Shown: piece by piece, positions 27,626 to 35,525 of the stretch
How the letters are laid out: every line of letters begins with the position of its first letter
How positions within the stretch are numbered: the stretch's first letter is position 1
Source: Phycisphaerales bacterium
GTDB taxonomy: Bacteria; Planctomycetota; Phycisphaerae; Phycisphaerales; UBA1924
DNA: 62,212 nt
Direction: 5' to 3'
Assembly: GCA_029260375.1 (NCBI GenBank)
Contig: JAJDDI010000032.1
Location: forward strand, 1-62,212
The notes under the pieces: generated by a model
Seen by the model: the letters and a program-made list of their open reading frames with translations, nothing else
What the model was told of the DNA's origin: nothing
The model's database searches: none
Position numbers and translations under genes: made by a program

Positions 27626-28177
27626 ATGAACTTCAGGCTGACATCGCTGCTCGCCGTCACCGCCGCGCTCGTACTCGGGGGCTGCTCCACGCCCTCGATC
27701 CACGGTTTCGCCAAGGCCGACCGCGTCACCCTCGACGGGCTCGATGGCGTCTGGGTCACCGACGACACCATCACGCGCATCGAGGCGACCGACGACACGA
27801 TGTACGTTCTCACGCTCAACGGCTCGCGCCACACGCTCGCCCTCGCCGTCGCCGAGATCGACGGGCAGCACGTCGCCGACGCAACGCTCAACGACGACGA
27901 CTCGCTCGAGTATCTCGACCCCATCCTGCTCTCGTTCATCATCCCCGTCCACAAGTTCGCGCGCCTCCGGCTCGACGGCGACACGCTCGAGCACGCCGAG
28001 CTCAAGGACGAGTGGGTCGGCAAGCACGCCGGCGACGCCGTCGCCACGTTTGCCGAGGATCAGAACCTCATCACCGGGTCCAGCGCCCAGGTCCGCGCCC
28101 TGCTCGCCAAGGCCCTCAAGGACGAGGACGCGTGGGAGAGCGGGCAGACGTTCACCCGTCTGGTCGAGAACGAGTAA
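27626..28177 (+). CDS. Lipoprotein of unknown function
   Basis: The 183-residue protein has a signal peptide and lipobox (LVLGGC, Cys21). The mature part starts with an Ala/Val-rich beta-like region: VWVTDDTITRIEA, MYVLTLNGSRHTLALAVAEI, and a segment FARLRLDGDTLEHAELKDEW that suggests a small beta-barrel. The helical C-terminus (VRALLAKALKDEDAWESG) may pack on it. An AGGGAGG-type site (27612-27617) precedes the ATG. It sits between moxR and DUF58 and probably serves the same complex. Confidence 0.7.
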   Translation: MNFRLTSLLAVTAALVLGGCSTPSIHGFAKADRVTLDGLDGVWVTDDTITRIEATDDTMYVLTLNGSRHTLALAVAEIDGQHVADATLNDDDSLEYLDPILLSFIIPVHKFARLRLDGDTLEHAELKDEWVGKHAGDAVATFAEDQNLITGSSAQVRALLAKALKDEDAWESGQTFTRLVENE

Positions 28178-28181
28178 ACAG

Positions 28182-29213
28182 TTGCTCCGAACCCCCAACC
28201 CAACCCGCCCCGAGTCCATCGAGCAACTGCTCGACAGCCGTCTCATCGCGCAGATCTCCCGCCTCGACCTGACCAGCCGCAAGATCTTCGCCGGCAAGCT
28301 CAAGGGCGAGCGCCGCAGCAAGAAGCGCGGCGAGTCCGTCGAGTTCGCCGACCACCGCCCCTACTCCACGGGCGACGACCTCCGCCACATCGACTGGAAC
28401 ATCTACGCCCGCCTCGACATGCTCTTCATGAAGCTCTTTCTCGAAGAGGAAGACCTCTCCCTGCACATCGTCCTCGACTGCTCCGAGTCCGCCGACTGCG
28501 GCGAGCCCAACAAGTTCCTCTTCATGCAGCGCCTCGCCATGGCCCTTGGCTACATCGGCCTGGTCAACCTCAACCGCGTTGCCGTCACCACCCTCGGCGG
28601 CGCCATCTCCTCCCCCGCCCAGGCGGGGGAGGTGTCGAGCGAAGCGAGACGGAGGGGGTCTTCACTTCCTCCCTCTCCCCCCCGGGCAGAGGGCCGGGGT
28701 GAGGGGTCCCCGGTTCCCCTCGCCTCCCACGCCATCCGCGACCTCCGCGGGCGCCGGCGCACGCAGGACCTCTCCCGCTTCATCTGCGCCCTCCGCCCCG
28801 AGGGCGGGTCGGACTTCACCGAGGCCGCCAAACGCATCGCCCTGACCCGCCGCGGCAAGGGCGTCATGATCGTCCTCTCCGACTTCTTCATGAAGGAGGG
28901 CTACGAGACCGGCCTCCGCCTGCTCGTCGGGCGCGGCTACGACGTCTTCGCCATGCAGATCATGAGCCCCCAAGAGATCGAACCCGACATCACCGGCGAC
29001 CTCCGCCTGCGCGACGTCGAGGACTTCGACCAGGCCGAGGTCACAATCACGGCGCCCCTGCTCAAGAAGTACAAGCAGACCCTGGCCGCGTACTGCGGCG
29101 AACTCCGCGAGTTCTGCGCCCGGCGCGAGATCACCAACCTCTCCGTCCGCACCGACACGCCCATCGAGACGCTGATCCTCGACTACCTCCGCCAGCGGGG
29201 GCTGCTGCGATGA
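28182..29213 (+). CDS. DUF58 domain protein (MoxR-associated)
   Basis: The 343-residue protein has the DUF58 signature SVEFADHRPYSTGDDLRHID (about 51-70) followed by WNIYARLDMLFMKLF, and a VWA-like core with LHIVLDCSESADCG and VMIVLSDFFMKEGYE. It starts at TTG 28182, as no ATG or GTG precedes the conserved region. Between about 142 and 180 sits an Arg/Ser/Pro-rich insert coded by two palindromic repeats joined head to tail. The conserved sequence resumes at RDLRGRRRTQDLSRF. Its last 63 bases are duplicated downstream. Confidence 0.88.
   Translation: MLRTPNPTRPESIEQLLDSRLIAQISRLDLTSRKIFAGKLKGERRSKKRGESVEFADHRPYSTGDDLRHIDWNIYARLDMLFMKLFLEEEDLSLHIVLDCSESADCGEPNKFLFMQRLAMALGYIGLVNLNRVAVTTLGGAISSPAQAGEVSSEARRRGSSLPPSPPRAEGRGEGSPVPLASHAIRDLRGRRRTQDLSRFICALRPEGGSDFTEAAKRIALTRRGKGVMIVLSDFFMKEGYETGLRLLVGRGYDVFAMQIMSPQEIEPDITGDLRLRDVEDFDQAEVTITAPLLKKYKQTLAAYCGELREFCARREITNLSVRTDTPIETLILDYLRQRGLLR
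28609..28660. repeat. Palindromic repeat (type CCTCCCCCGCC) inside the DUF58 gene
   Basis: An 11-bp stem (28609-28619 with 28622-28632) is followed by a conserved tail ending ACGGAGGGGGTC. The same family with the same tail occurs inside thiC at 51408-51462. It is translated in frame. Confidence 0.85.
28661..28714. repeat. Second repeat (CCCTCTCCCC...GGGGTGAGGGG type) inside the DUF58 gene
   Basis: This element directly follows the previous one and contains GGCCGGGGTGAGGGG. A relative in inverse orientation lies between the kinase and DUF1272 genes (59747-59787). It too is read through in frame. Confidence 0.7.
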
Positions 29214-29214
29214 A
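29152..29214 (+). repeat. 63-bp direct repeat, copy 1 (3' end of DUF58)
   Basis: The bases coding the last residues of DUF58, including its stop, recur identically at 30095-30157, 943 bases downstream. The two copies bracket the AT-richer lipoprotein gene. Confidence 0.95.
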
Positions 29215-30067
29215 GCAGAATTCACCTTTCCTCGTTGTCCGCCCAATTTGTATTTTGACGGCTTTGGTCACTGTACAATCGGGATGCAGTGTCAACAGGT
29301 CGGCTATCAACAGCGACATGGACGATGAGCGAATCGAGCTCATCGTGCGTGAGAGGCTGAATCACCTACCCAGCATTCGAGAAAAAGCTCTGGAGGCGAT
29401 CCATACGCCAAGGGCGTATATGTGGCATGGGTTGAGAGTTGGGTACTGGAACGAAAGCGCTTCAGAAATTCGTATCCCATTGTCACCCAAGCGATCGGGC
29501 CTGTATGGGTCTGCCCATTTTCGTGATGCTGTAGTTCGACTCGACGCCAAGGGACAGGTGCGATCAGTTAGAAGGCAGAAGCGTATCTGGGCAGCGCATG
29601 TCGGCGCGCCGGACTGCTGGACGGAAGCAGTCTATGTGCCGTTTGATGGGATAGAAGATGGTCTAAGAACCAATAGGCATGTTGATGACACTGACGAGGA
29701 TCCGTGGCGGGATTCACAAGGTGAAGCAAGGCGAAAGTCAATCCGAGTCATTTTGGATGCCGAGGGGTCTGGCGAATTCAAACTAAAACCGAGTCAGCGG
29801 TACATCTCTCTCGTTGTAGTCGCGCCCGGTATGAATGATGGCAAGTCGCTATCAGTTAGCCTCGACTCAGGAGTCGATTTCGTTATAACGGCGCAATCCG
29901 AAGGGGAGACCCGCAAGTGTGATTGGTCGGGTTCGTTCCTGCCGCCGAACGACTTGGGTTTCGTCCGGATTCCGGAATATGAAACCAGCTTCTGTCTCCG
30001 CTTCGTGACGTCGCCACACCCTGGTGCCGACTTCGCCGTCTCCTTGCAGAGAGAGGCGGCCCCATGA
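29210..30067 (+). CDS. AT-richer lipoprotein of unknown function (probably acquired)
   Basis: The 285-residue protein has a hydrophobic N-terminus and lipobox-like VQSGC (Cys26). The rest is beta-rich without a recognised domain (LRVGYWNESASEIRIPLSP; GEFKLKPSQRYISLVVVAPG). Codon use is visibly AT-richer than the neighbours: the 60 bases from 29221 are about 45% GC. The ATG overlaps the DUF58 stop (ATGA). The stop overlaps an ATG that starts a chimeric mini-frame. Position between 63-bp direct repeats suggests insertion by recombination. Confidence 0.65.
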   Translation: MKQNSPFLVVRPICILTALVTVQSGCSVNRSAINSDMDDERIELIVRERLNHLPSIREKALEAIHTPRAYMWHGLRVGYWNESASEIRIPLSPKRSGLYGSAHFRDAVVRLDAKGQVRSVRRQKRIWAAHVGAPDCWTEAVYVPFDGIEDGLRTNRHVDDTDEDPWRDSQGEARRKSIRVILDAEGSGEFKLKPSQRYISLVVVAPGMNDGKSLSVSLDSGVDFVITAQSEGETRKCDWSGSFLPPNDLGFVRIPEYETSFCLRFVTSPHPGADFAVSLQREAAP

Positions 30068-30156
30068 CCTTCGCCACCCCCCTCCTCGCCGGCGCCGACA
30101 CGCCCATCGAGACGCTGATCCTCGACTACCTCCGCCAGCGGGGGCTGCTGCGATGA
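30064..30156 (+). pseudogene. Chimeric remnant: BatA-like start fused to DUF58 tail
   Basis: A 30-codon frame reads MTFATPLLAGA followed by DTPIETLILDYLRQRGLLR and a stop. The first ten residues match the start of the BatA-like protein at 30287 (MTFATPILAA) but with many synonymous changes. The rest is the duplicated DUF58 end. It looks like a scar from a rearrangement between an ancestral DUF58-BatA junction and the inserted gene. Confidence 0.6.
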
Positions 30157-30157
30157 A
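30095..30157 (+). repeat. 63-bp direct repeat, copy 2
   Basis: It is identical to 29152-29214 and followed directly by an inverted-repeat element. Confidence 0.95.
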
Positions 30158-30161
30158 ACAC

Positions 30162-30268
30162 TTCAACGCGGAGACCGCGGAGAGCCGCGGAGGACAAGCA
30201 AAGAGTTTGGTTCTGCAGGTCTTCAGTCATGATTTCTCTCCGCGGCCCTCCGCGTCCTCCGCGTTGAA
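30162..30268. repeat. Inverted-repeat element with CGCGGAG units
   Basis: The left arm 30162-30194 (TTCAACGCGGAG...) and right arm 30237-30268 pair at about 28 of the first 31 positions around a 42-base spacer. Each arm is three CGCGGAG-like units. It resembles the arms of the four-helix-bundle element at 18259 in style (purine-rich GGAG units), but with no gene inside. It could be an empty, non-autonomous relative. Confidence 0.65.
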
Positions 30269-30286
30269 TCTTCTTGGAGGCAGGCG

Positions 30287-32368
30287 ATGACGTTCGCGAC
30301 TCCAATCCTCGCCGCCATCGCCGCGGCCATCACCATCCCGCTCCTCGTCCTGCTCTACTTCCTCAAGCTCCGCCGGCGCGACGTCGAGGTCTCGACCACG
30401 CTCCTCTGGAAGAAGGCGATCCAGGACCTCCAGGCCAACGCGCCCTTCCAGAAGCTCCGCAACAACATCCTCCTCCTGCTCCAGCTGCTGGCGCTCATCC
30501 TCGCGCTCTTCGCCATCGCCCAGCCCGAGTCCGAGGGCGGGGGCGGCTCCGGCCAGCGACTGATCATCCTCATCGACCGCTCCGCGTCGATGACCGCCCT
30601 TGATGCGGGCGACAACGGGCAGACCGCCCGCCTCGACGACGCCAAGGAACAGGCAATGGCGCTCATCAGCGCCATGCGCGAGCCCGGCCCCTTCGACCGG
30701 GGCGACGACGCCGCGGACCAAGCCATGGTCATCGCCTTCGACTCCACCGCCGAGATCGTCAGCCAGTTCACGTCCGACCGCAGCGCCCTGCGCGCCGCCG
30801 TGCAATCGATCAAGGCGACCGACAGCCCGTCGCGCTTGAAAGAAGCTTTCCGCCTCGCCCAGGCGCAGCGCCCGCAGCGCTTCGTCGAGAACGAGGGCCT
30901 GGACACCGGCCCGGGCTTCGCCTTCCACCTCTACTCCGACGGACGCCTGCCCGACGCCGAGGAAGCCCTCCCCGGCTCGCAGGACCAGGTCGCCTACCAC
31001 GTCATCGGGTCCGAGACCGCCGCCAATATCGGCATCACCGCCCTCCGCGCCGAACGCGCCTACGACCAGCCCTCGCAGCTCTCGATCTTCGTCGGCGTCC
31101 AGAGCTCCGACCGCCAACGCCGCAGCGTGGACTGCGAACTCGCCATCGACGCCCAGACCGTCAGCGTCCGCGAGATCACCATCCCCGCCGCGACCGCGCC
31201 CACCGCCGGCGAGGGCGACGGCCGCTGGACCCCCGGCTCGGGCGGCGTCGTCTTCGAGCTCGACCAGCCCGCGGGCCTGGTCGCCAGCATCACCCTCCGC
31301 ACGGGCGACGACCCCGCCGGCGACGTGCTCGACGTGGACAACCGCGGCTGGCTCGTCGTCCCCCCCGCCAAGCAGACCTCCGTCGCCGTCGTCACCGAGG
31401 GCAACTTCTTCATCGCCGACGCGCTCGCGGGCATGCCCCTGGCCCGGCTTGACCTCTTCACCCCCAGCGAGTTCCAGAACGCCATCAGCGACGGGCGCGA
31501 CGCGATCTACGACGTCGTGCTCCTCGATTCCTGGCTCCCCCAGGTCGCGCCCGGGCGCACGCTCCCCGCCGGCCGCTGGCTCGTGCTGGGCGAGGTCCCC
31601 CAGGGCGAGCACGGCCTGATCGACCGCGGCCCGGGCGACAGCGCCCAGATCATCGTCGCCTCACGCGCCCACCCCATCATGCAGGGCCTCACCCTCGACG
31701 CGCTGACCATCGTCACCTCGCGCACCATCGACCTGCCCGAGGCCTCGCCCGCGAGCGTCATCGCCGAGACGCAGTACGGCCCCGCCATCGTCGAACTCCC
31801 GGGGCCCGACTTCCGCGCCGTCGTCGTCCCCTTCAGCATCATGGAGACCAACTGGCCCTTCCAGGCCAGCTTCGTGCTCTTCCTGGCGCGCGCCATCGAC
31901 TACCTCGACCGCGACGTCGCCGAGGCCCGCGCCGCCAGCGGCGACGCCCGACAGTTCAGGCCCGGGCAGGTCCTGGCCGACCGCCTCCCCCTCGGCGCCG
32001 AGCGCGTCGTCGTCGACCCCCCGGGCGACGCGCCCGAGCAGAACATCGTCCCCGCCTCCGACGGACGCGTCGTCTTCGGCCCCCTCAAGCGCACCGGGCT
32101 CTACCGCCTCCGCTGGACCGGGCCCGCCGGGCCAGTGGACGCCGTCTCGGGCGATCGCGTCAGCCGTGTCTACGCCACCAACCTGCTCGACCAGGACGAG
32201 TCCGACGTCCCCGCCGCGCCGGGCATCATCCTCGCCAGCCAGGAGCTGAGCGCCTCGGAAACGCAGAACGAGGCCTCCGTGAAGCGCTACTGGCCCTACC
32301 TGCTGCTCGGGGTGCTCGCGGTGCTCATGCTCGAGTGGTACATCTACAACCGGAAGGTCGCGGTGTGA
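30287..32368 (+). CDS. BatA-like membrane protein with VWA domain
   Basis: The 693-residue protein starts with a BatA N-terminal region: helix ILAAIAAAITIPLLVLLYFL (residues 7-26), a short cytoplasmic stretch KLRRRDVEVSTTLLWKKA, and a second helix LLLLLQLLALILALFA. Then comes a periplasmic VWA domain with MIDAS LIDRSAS (about 90-105), an Ig-like region, an amidotransferase-like fold (VVLLDSWLPQVAPGR), and a final helix LLLGVLAVLMLEWYIYN. It would partner with MoxR and DUF58. The GTGA overlap couples it to the next gene. Confidence 0.88.
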   Translation: MTFATPILAAIAAAITIPLLVLLYFLKLRRRDVEVSTTLLWKKAIQDLQANAPFQKLRNNILLLLQLLALILALFAIAQPESEGGGGSGQRLIILIDRSASMTALDAGDNGQTARLDDAKEQAMALISAMREPGPFDRGDDAADQAMVIAFDSTAEIVSQFTSDRSALRAAVQSIKATDSPSRLKEAFRLAQAQRPQRFVENEGLDTGPGFAFHLYSDGRLPDAEEALPGSQDQVAYHVIGSETAANIGITALRAERAYDQPSQLSIFVGVQSSDRQRRSVDCELAIDAQTVSVREITIPAATAPTAGEGDGRWTPGSGGVVFELDQPAGLVASITLRTGDDPAGDVLDVDNRGWLVVPPAKQTSVAVVTEGNFFIADALAGMPLARLDLFTPSEFQNAISDGRDAIYDVVLLDSWLPQVAPGRTLPAGRWLVLGEVPQGEHGLIDRGPGDSAQIIVASRAHPIMQGLTLDALTIVTSRTIDLPEASPASVIAETQYGPAIVELPGPDFRAVVVPFSIMETNWPFQASFVLFLARAIDYLDRDVAEARAASGDARQFRPGQVLADRLPLGAERVVVDPPGDAPEQNIVPASDGRVVFGPLKRTGLYRLRWTGPAGPVDAVSGDRVSRVYATNLLDQDESDVPAAPGIILASQELSASETQNEASVKRYWPYLLLGVLAVLMLEWYIYNRKVAV

Positions 32369-34575
32369 CCCGGCTCTGCGCCATGCTCTGCCTGGTCGTC
32401 GCGGCGCTTACGCCGACGCTCGCCCGGGCGCAGGCCCCCGCCGAGATGCTCATCGCCGAGGAAGAAAGCACCGATTTCTTCGTCCGCTGGGGGTTCAACG
32501 GCGGCTCCATGATCGCCGAGCGCTGGACGCCCGTGCGCATCCACGTCTGGTCGGGTGAGAAGGCCGTCTCGGGCACGCTCGAGATCACCTATCGCCAAGA
32601 CGCCTCGCAATCGATGCGCATCGTCGCGCCCTTCTCCACCACGCCCGGGCGCCCCGTGCCCATCGAGACCGCCCTCGCCCTGCCCTCGGGCTGCCAAAGC
32701 GTCAGCGTGCGCATGCGTGACGAGCGGGGAAAGCGTCTCCGCTCCCGAATCTTCAGCCACAACTCGTCCCGCGATGACGAGCAGATGCCCCAGATCCTCG
32801 TCAACACGGGCGTCCCCCTGCTCAACATCGGCCAGACCGGGATCGAGCAGGTCTCAACCGCCATCGTCGGCGAGACCTTCGGCGACGACCGACAGACCCG
32901 CAGCTCCCCCGGCAGCGATCTCTGGTCCCGCCTGACCATCTTCAAAACCGCCCCGCTCGACATGCCCGCCTCCTGGATGGCCTACGACGCGCTGGGCGTG
33001 GTCGTCCTCGAGTCCTCACGCATCGCCTCTGTTCCCCGCGCCTCGCGCCACGCCCTCCGCCTCTGGCTCCGCGCCGGCGGCACGCTCGTCCTCATCGCCG
33101 ACGAGCCCGGCGACGACTGGCGCCCGCTGCTCACCAGCCCGGGCGCCCAGGCGCCCGTCCGTCTCGCCCCGCCGACCTCGATCCCATCGCACCAGGAACT
33201 CGAGGACCTCGTCGAGATCAGCCCCGCGCTGACCGCGCGCCCGATCCGCGTGACTCCCTTTGGACAGCGCGCCGGCTGGACCCAGCGCTGGATCGACACG
33301 TCGCGGGGCGCGCTCATCGCCGAGGGCCCCGTCGGGCTCGGCTGGGCCATCGTCGTCACCGCCGACCCCCAGCGCATCCCGAGCATCGCCTCCGACAACG
33401 AGACCGCCTACCTCTGGCGCGAGGTCCTCCGCGACACGCTCGACCACCACGCCCGCGAGACACCCTCCGCCAACATGTACTGGGGCGGCTACGGCTACGA
33501 GCCCTCCGGCGCCACCCCCCGCCAGCGCGCCGCCATCTCCACCGTCCTCGACCACACCCTCCGCGCCCCGCCCCCGGGCGTAGGGATCTTCGTCCTGCTC
33601 ATCGTCGCCGTCGTCCTGCTCGCGATCCTTGTCGGTCCGGTCGATGCGATCGGCCTCAAGCTGCTCCGCAAACGCCAGCACTCCTGGGCCACCGCGCTGC
33701 TCTACATCACCATCGCCTGCATCCCCGCCGCGCTCATGCCCGTGCTCTTCCGCACCGGCCCCACCATGTACGCCCGCTCGCGCTGCGTGGACACGCTCCC
33801 GCCCGCCCTGGGCGCCGACAGCCTCCACACCGCCCTCAGCTCCACCTTCGCCGCCTCCCCGGGCCCCATCCGCTTCACCGATCCCGCCCCCGGCTCCTGG
33901 TGGCGCCCCGTCTCGGCGCTGCGAGCCTGGACCGCCTCGGGCGCCGCGGGCGCGAGCCTCGACTGCGTCCAGACCAGCGTCGCCATGCCCGACGGGCTCA
34001 TCCGCCAGAACGTGCCCAACAACCGCTCAGGCAACGCCCAGCGCCTCTGGACCCTGCGCACCACGATGGACCAGCAGCGCGGCGCGAAGCACCCCAGCGC
34101 CGCGCTCGCGCCCGACCGATCCACCGTCCGCGTCACGGGCCTACCACCGGATTCGTCGATCACCTCCGCAACCATCGCCCTGCCCGCCCGCCAACCAACC
34201 CAACTCGGAACCACCAAGTGGTTCGAGCTGACGCCGGGTGCAGTCCGCGCAAGCGGGATCGAACTCACGATCCGCGACACGATCCTCGTTGATGCGCCCC
34301 CCCAACGCTGGAGGCCCATCGAAGTGCCCCAGGACCAGCCCTGGATGTGGAACTCGTCCACCGGCGACTACCGCCCCTCCCGCCTCACCGATCTGCCCGG
34401 CGCCAGCGACCGCACCCGCGCGATCGACGCCTACCTCGCCTCGGGCGCCTACGCACTGCTCATGCTCGAGGTCGAGCACGCCGCGCCCGACGTCGAACTC
34501 TCCGTCAGCGCCGTCCGCGCCAACGTCCTCGAGGTGCACCGGATCGTCATCCCCATGCCGGAGCCGCAGCCGTGA
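32365..34575 (+). CDS. Large membrane protein of the MoxR/VWA operon
   Basis: The 736-residue protein has a signal peptide (MTRLCAMLCLVVAALTPTLA, then RAQ). A long periplasmic part follows, with an Ig-like fold and an amidotransferase-like stretch (GVVVLESSRIASVPRASRHA). Two membrane helices lie near 410-430 (FVLLIVAVVLLAILVGP) and 448-468 (ALLYITIACIPAALMPVLF), and a C-terminal periplasmic domain ends it. I know no named family. Position and GTGA overlaps on both sides place it between the VWA protein and an ABC exporter, perhaps as the coupling subunit. Confidence 0.75.
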   Translation: MTRLCAMLCLVVAALTPTLARAQAPAEMLIAEEESTDFFVRWGFNGGSMIAERWTPVRIHVWSGEKAVSGTLEITYRQDASQSMRIVAPFSTTPGRPVPIETALALPSGCQSVSVRMRDERGKRLRSRIFSHNSSRDDEQMPQILVNTGVPLLNIGQTGIEQVSTAIVGETFGDDRQTRSSPGSDLWSRLTIFKTAPLDMPASWMAYDALGVVVLESSRIASVPRASRHALRLWLRAGGTLVLIADEPGDDWRPLLTSPGAQAPVRLAPPTSIPSHQELEDLVEISPALTARPIRVTPFGQRAGWTQRWIDTSRGALIAEGPVGLGWAIVVTADPQRIPSIASDNETAYLWREVLRDTLDHHARETPSANMYWGGYGYEPSGATPRQRAAISTVLDHTLRAPPPGVGIFVLLIVAVVLLAILVGPVDAIGLKLLRKRQHSWATALLYITIACIPAALMPVLFRTGPTMYARSRCVDTLPPALGADSLHTALSSTFAASPGPIRFTDPAPGSWWRPVSALRAWTASGAAGASLDCVQTSVAMPDGLIRQNVPNNRSGNAQRLWTLRTTMDQQRGAKHPSAALAPDRSTVRVTGLPPDSSITSATIALPARQPTQLGTTKWFELTPGAVRASGIELTIRDTILVDAPPQRWRPIEVPQDQPWMWNSSTGDYRPSRLTDLPGASDRTRAIDAYLASGAYALLMLEVEHAAPDVELSVSAVRANVLEVHRIVIPMPEPQP

Positions 34576-35525
34576 TCCAGATCAGCCGACTCACCAAACG
34601 CTTCGGCGACCTCACCGCCGTCGATAACCTTTCCATCTCCATCGAAGCGGGTGAGATCTTCGGCTTCATCGGTCCCAACGGCGCCGGCAAGTCCACCACC
34701 ATGAAGGTCCTCGCCTGCCTCCTCAAGCCCGACCAGGGCGCCGCCACCGTCGATGGCCTCAGCGTCCGCACCGACGGCGACGCCATCCGCCAGCGCATCG
34801 GCTACATGCCCGACTTCATCGGCTATTACGACGACCTCACCGTGGACGAGTACCTCCAGTTCTTCGCCGCCGCCTTCCGCCTCCCCCGCAAGAAGCGCCG
34901 CCCCGTCGTGGACGCCGTCCTCGAACTCACCGACCTCACCGCCAAGCGCGATTCCATGGTCGCCAGCCTCTCCCGCGGCATGTCCCAGCGCCTGGGCGTC
35001 GCCCGCGTCCTCATCCACGACCCCAAGGTCCTGCTCCTCGACGAGCCCGCCTCCGGGCTCGACCCCCGCGCCCGCATCGAGATGCGCGAACTCCTCTCCG
35101 AGCTCGCCCGCATGGGCAAGACCCTCATGGTCTCGAGCCACATCCTCTCCGAGCTCGCCGAGATGTGCTCCTCCATCGGCATCATCGAGCGCGGCAGGCT
35201 CATCTTCGCCGGCTCCATCGACGACGCCTACGCCAAGGTCAAGGGCGGCGAACGCGTCCTCATCCGCCTCGAAGCCGCCGACAATCTCGACCGCCTGGTC
35301 CCCAGCGTCGCCGCCCGCCTCACCGCCGACCAGCGCGTCGCCAGCGTGAGCGCCGACCCCGGCAAGCCGGGCGTCATCCGCGTCGAGCTCGAACCCGGCG
35401 AGCACGGCCACCACTTCCTGATCGAGCGGATCATCCAGGGCGGCGGGCGCGTTGCCGCCTTCACACCCCAGGGCGTCAACCTCGAGGACGCCTTCCTCCG
35501 CCTGACCAAGGGCGCCGTCCAGTGA
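34572..35525 (+). CDS. ABC transporter ATP-binding protein
   Basis: The 317-residue ATPase has Walker A GFIGPNGAGKST (about 34-45), signature LSRGMSQRLGVAR (about 134-146), Walker B VLLLDEPASGLDPRAR and H-loop VSSHILSELAE, as in the ABC-2/NatA-type exporters. The C-terminal 90 residues form the regulatory extension of that group. The GTG start overlaps the previous stop, and the next gene, a permease, overlaps its stop, so these two form the transporter. Confidence 0.95.
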   Translation: MIQISRLTKRFGDLTAVDNLSISIEAGEIFGFIGPNGAGKSTTMKVLACLLKPDQGAATVDGLSVRTDGDAIRQRIGYMPDFIGYYDDLTVDEYLQFFAAAFRLPRKKRRPVVDAVLELTDLTAKRDSMVASLSRGMSQRLGVARVLIHDPKVLLLDEPASGLDPRARIEMRELLSELARMGKTLMVSSHILSELAEMCSSIGIIERGRLIFAGSIDDAYAKVKGGERVLIRLEAADNLDRLVPSVAARLTADQRVASVSADPGKPGVIRVELEPGEHGHHFLIERIIQGGGRVAAFTPQGVNLEDAFLRLTKGAVQ

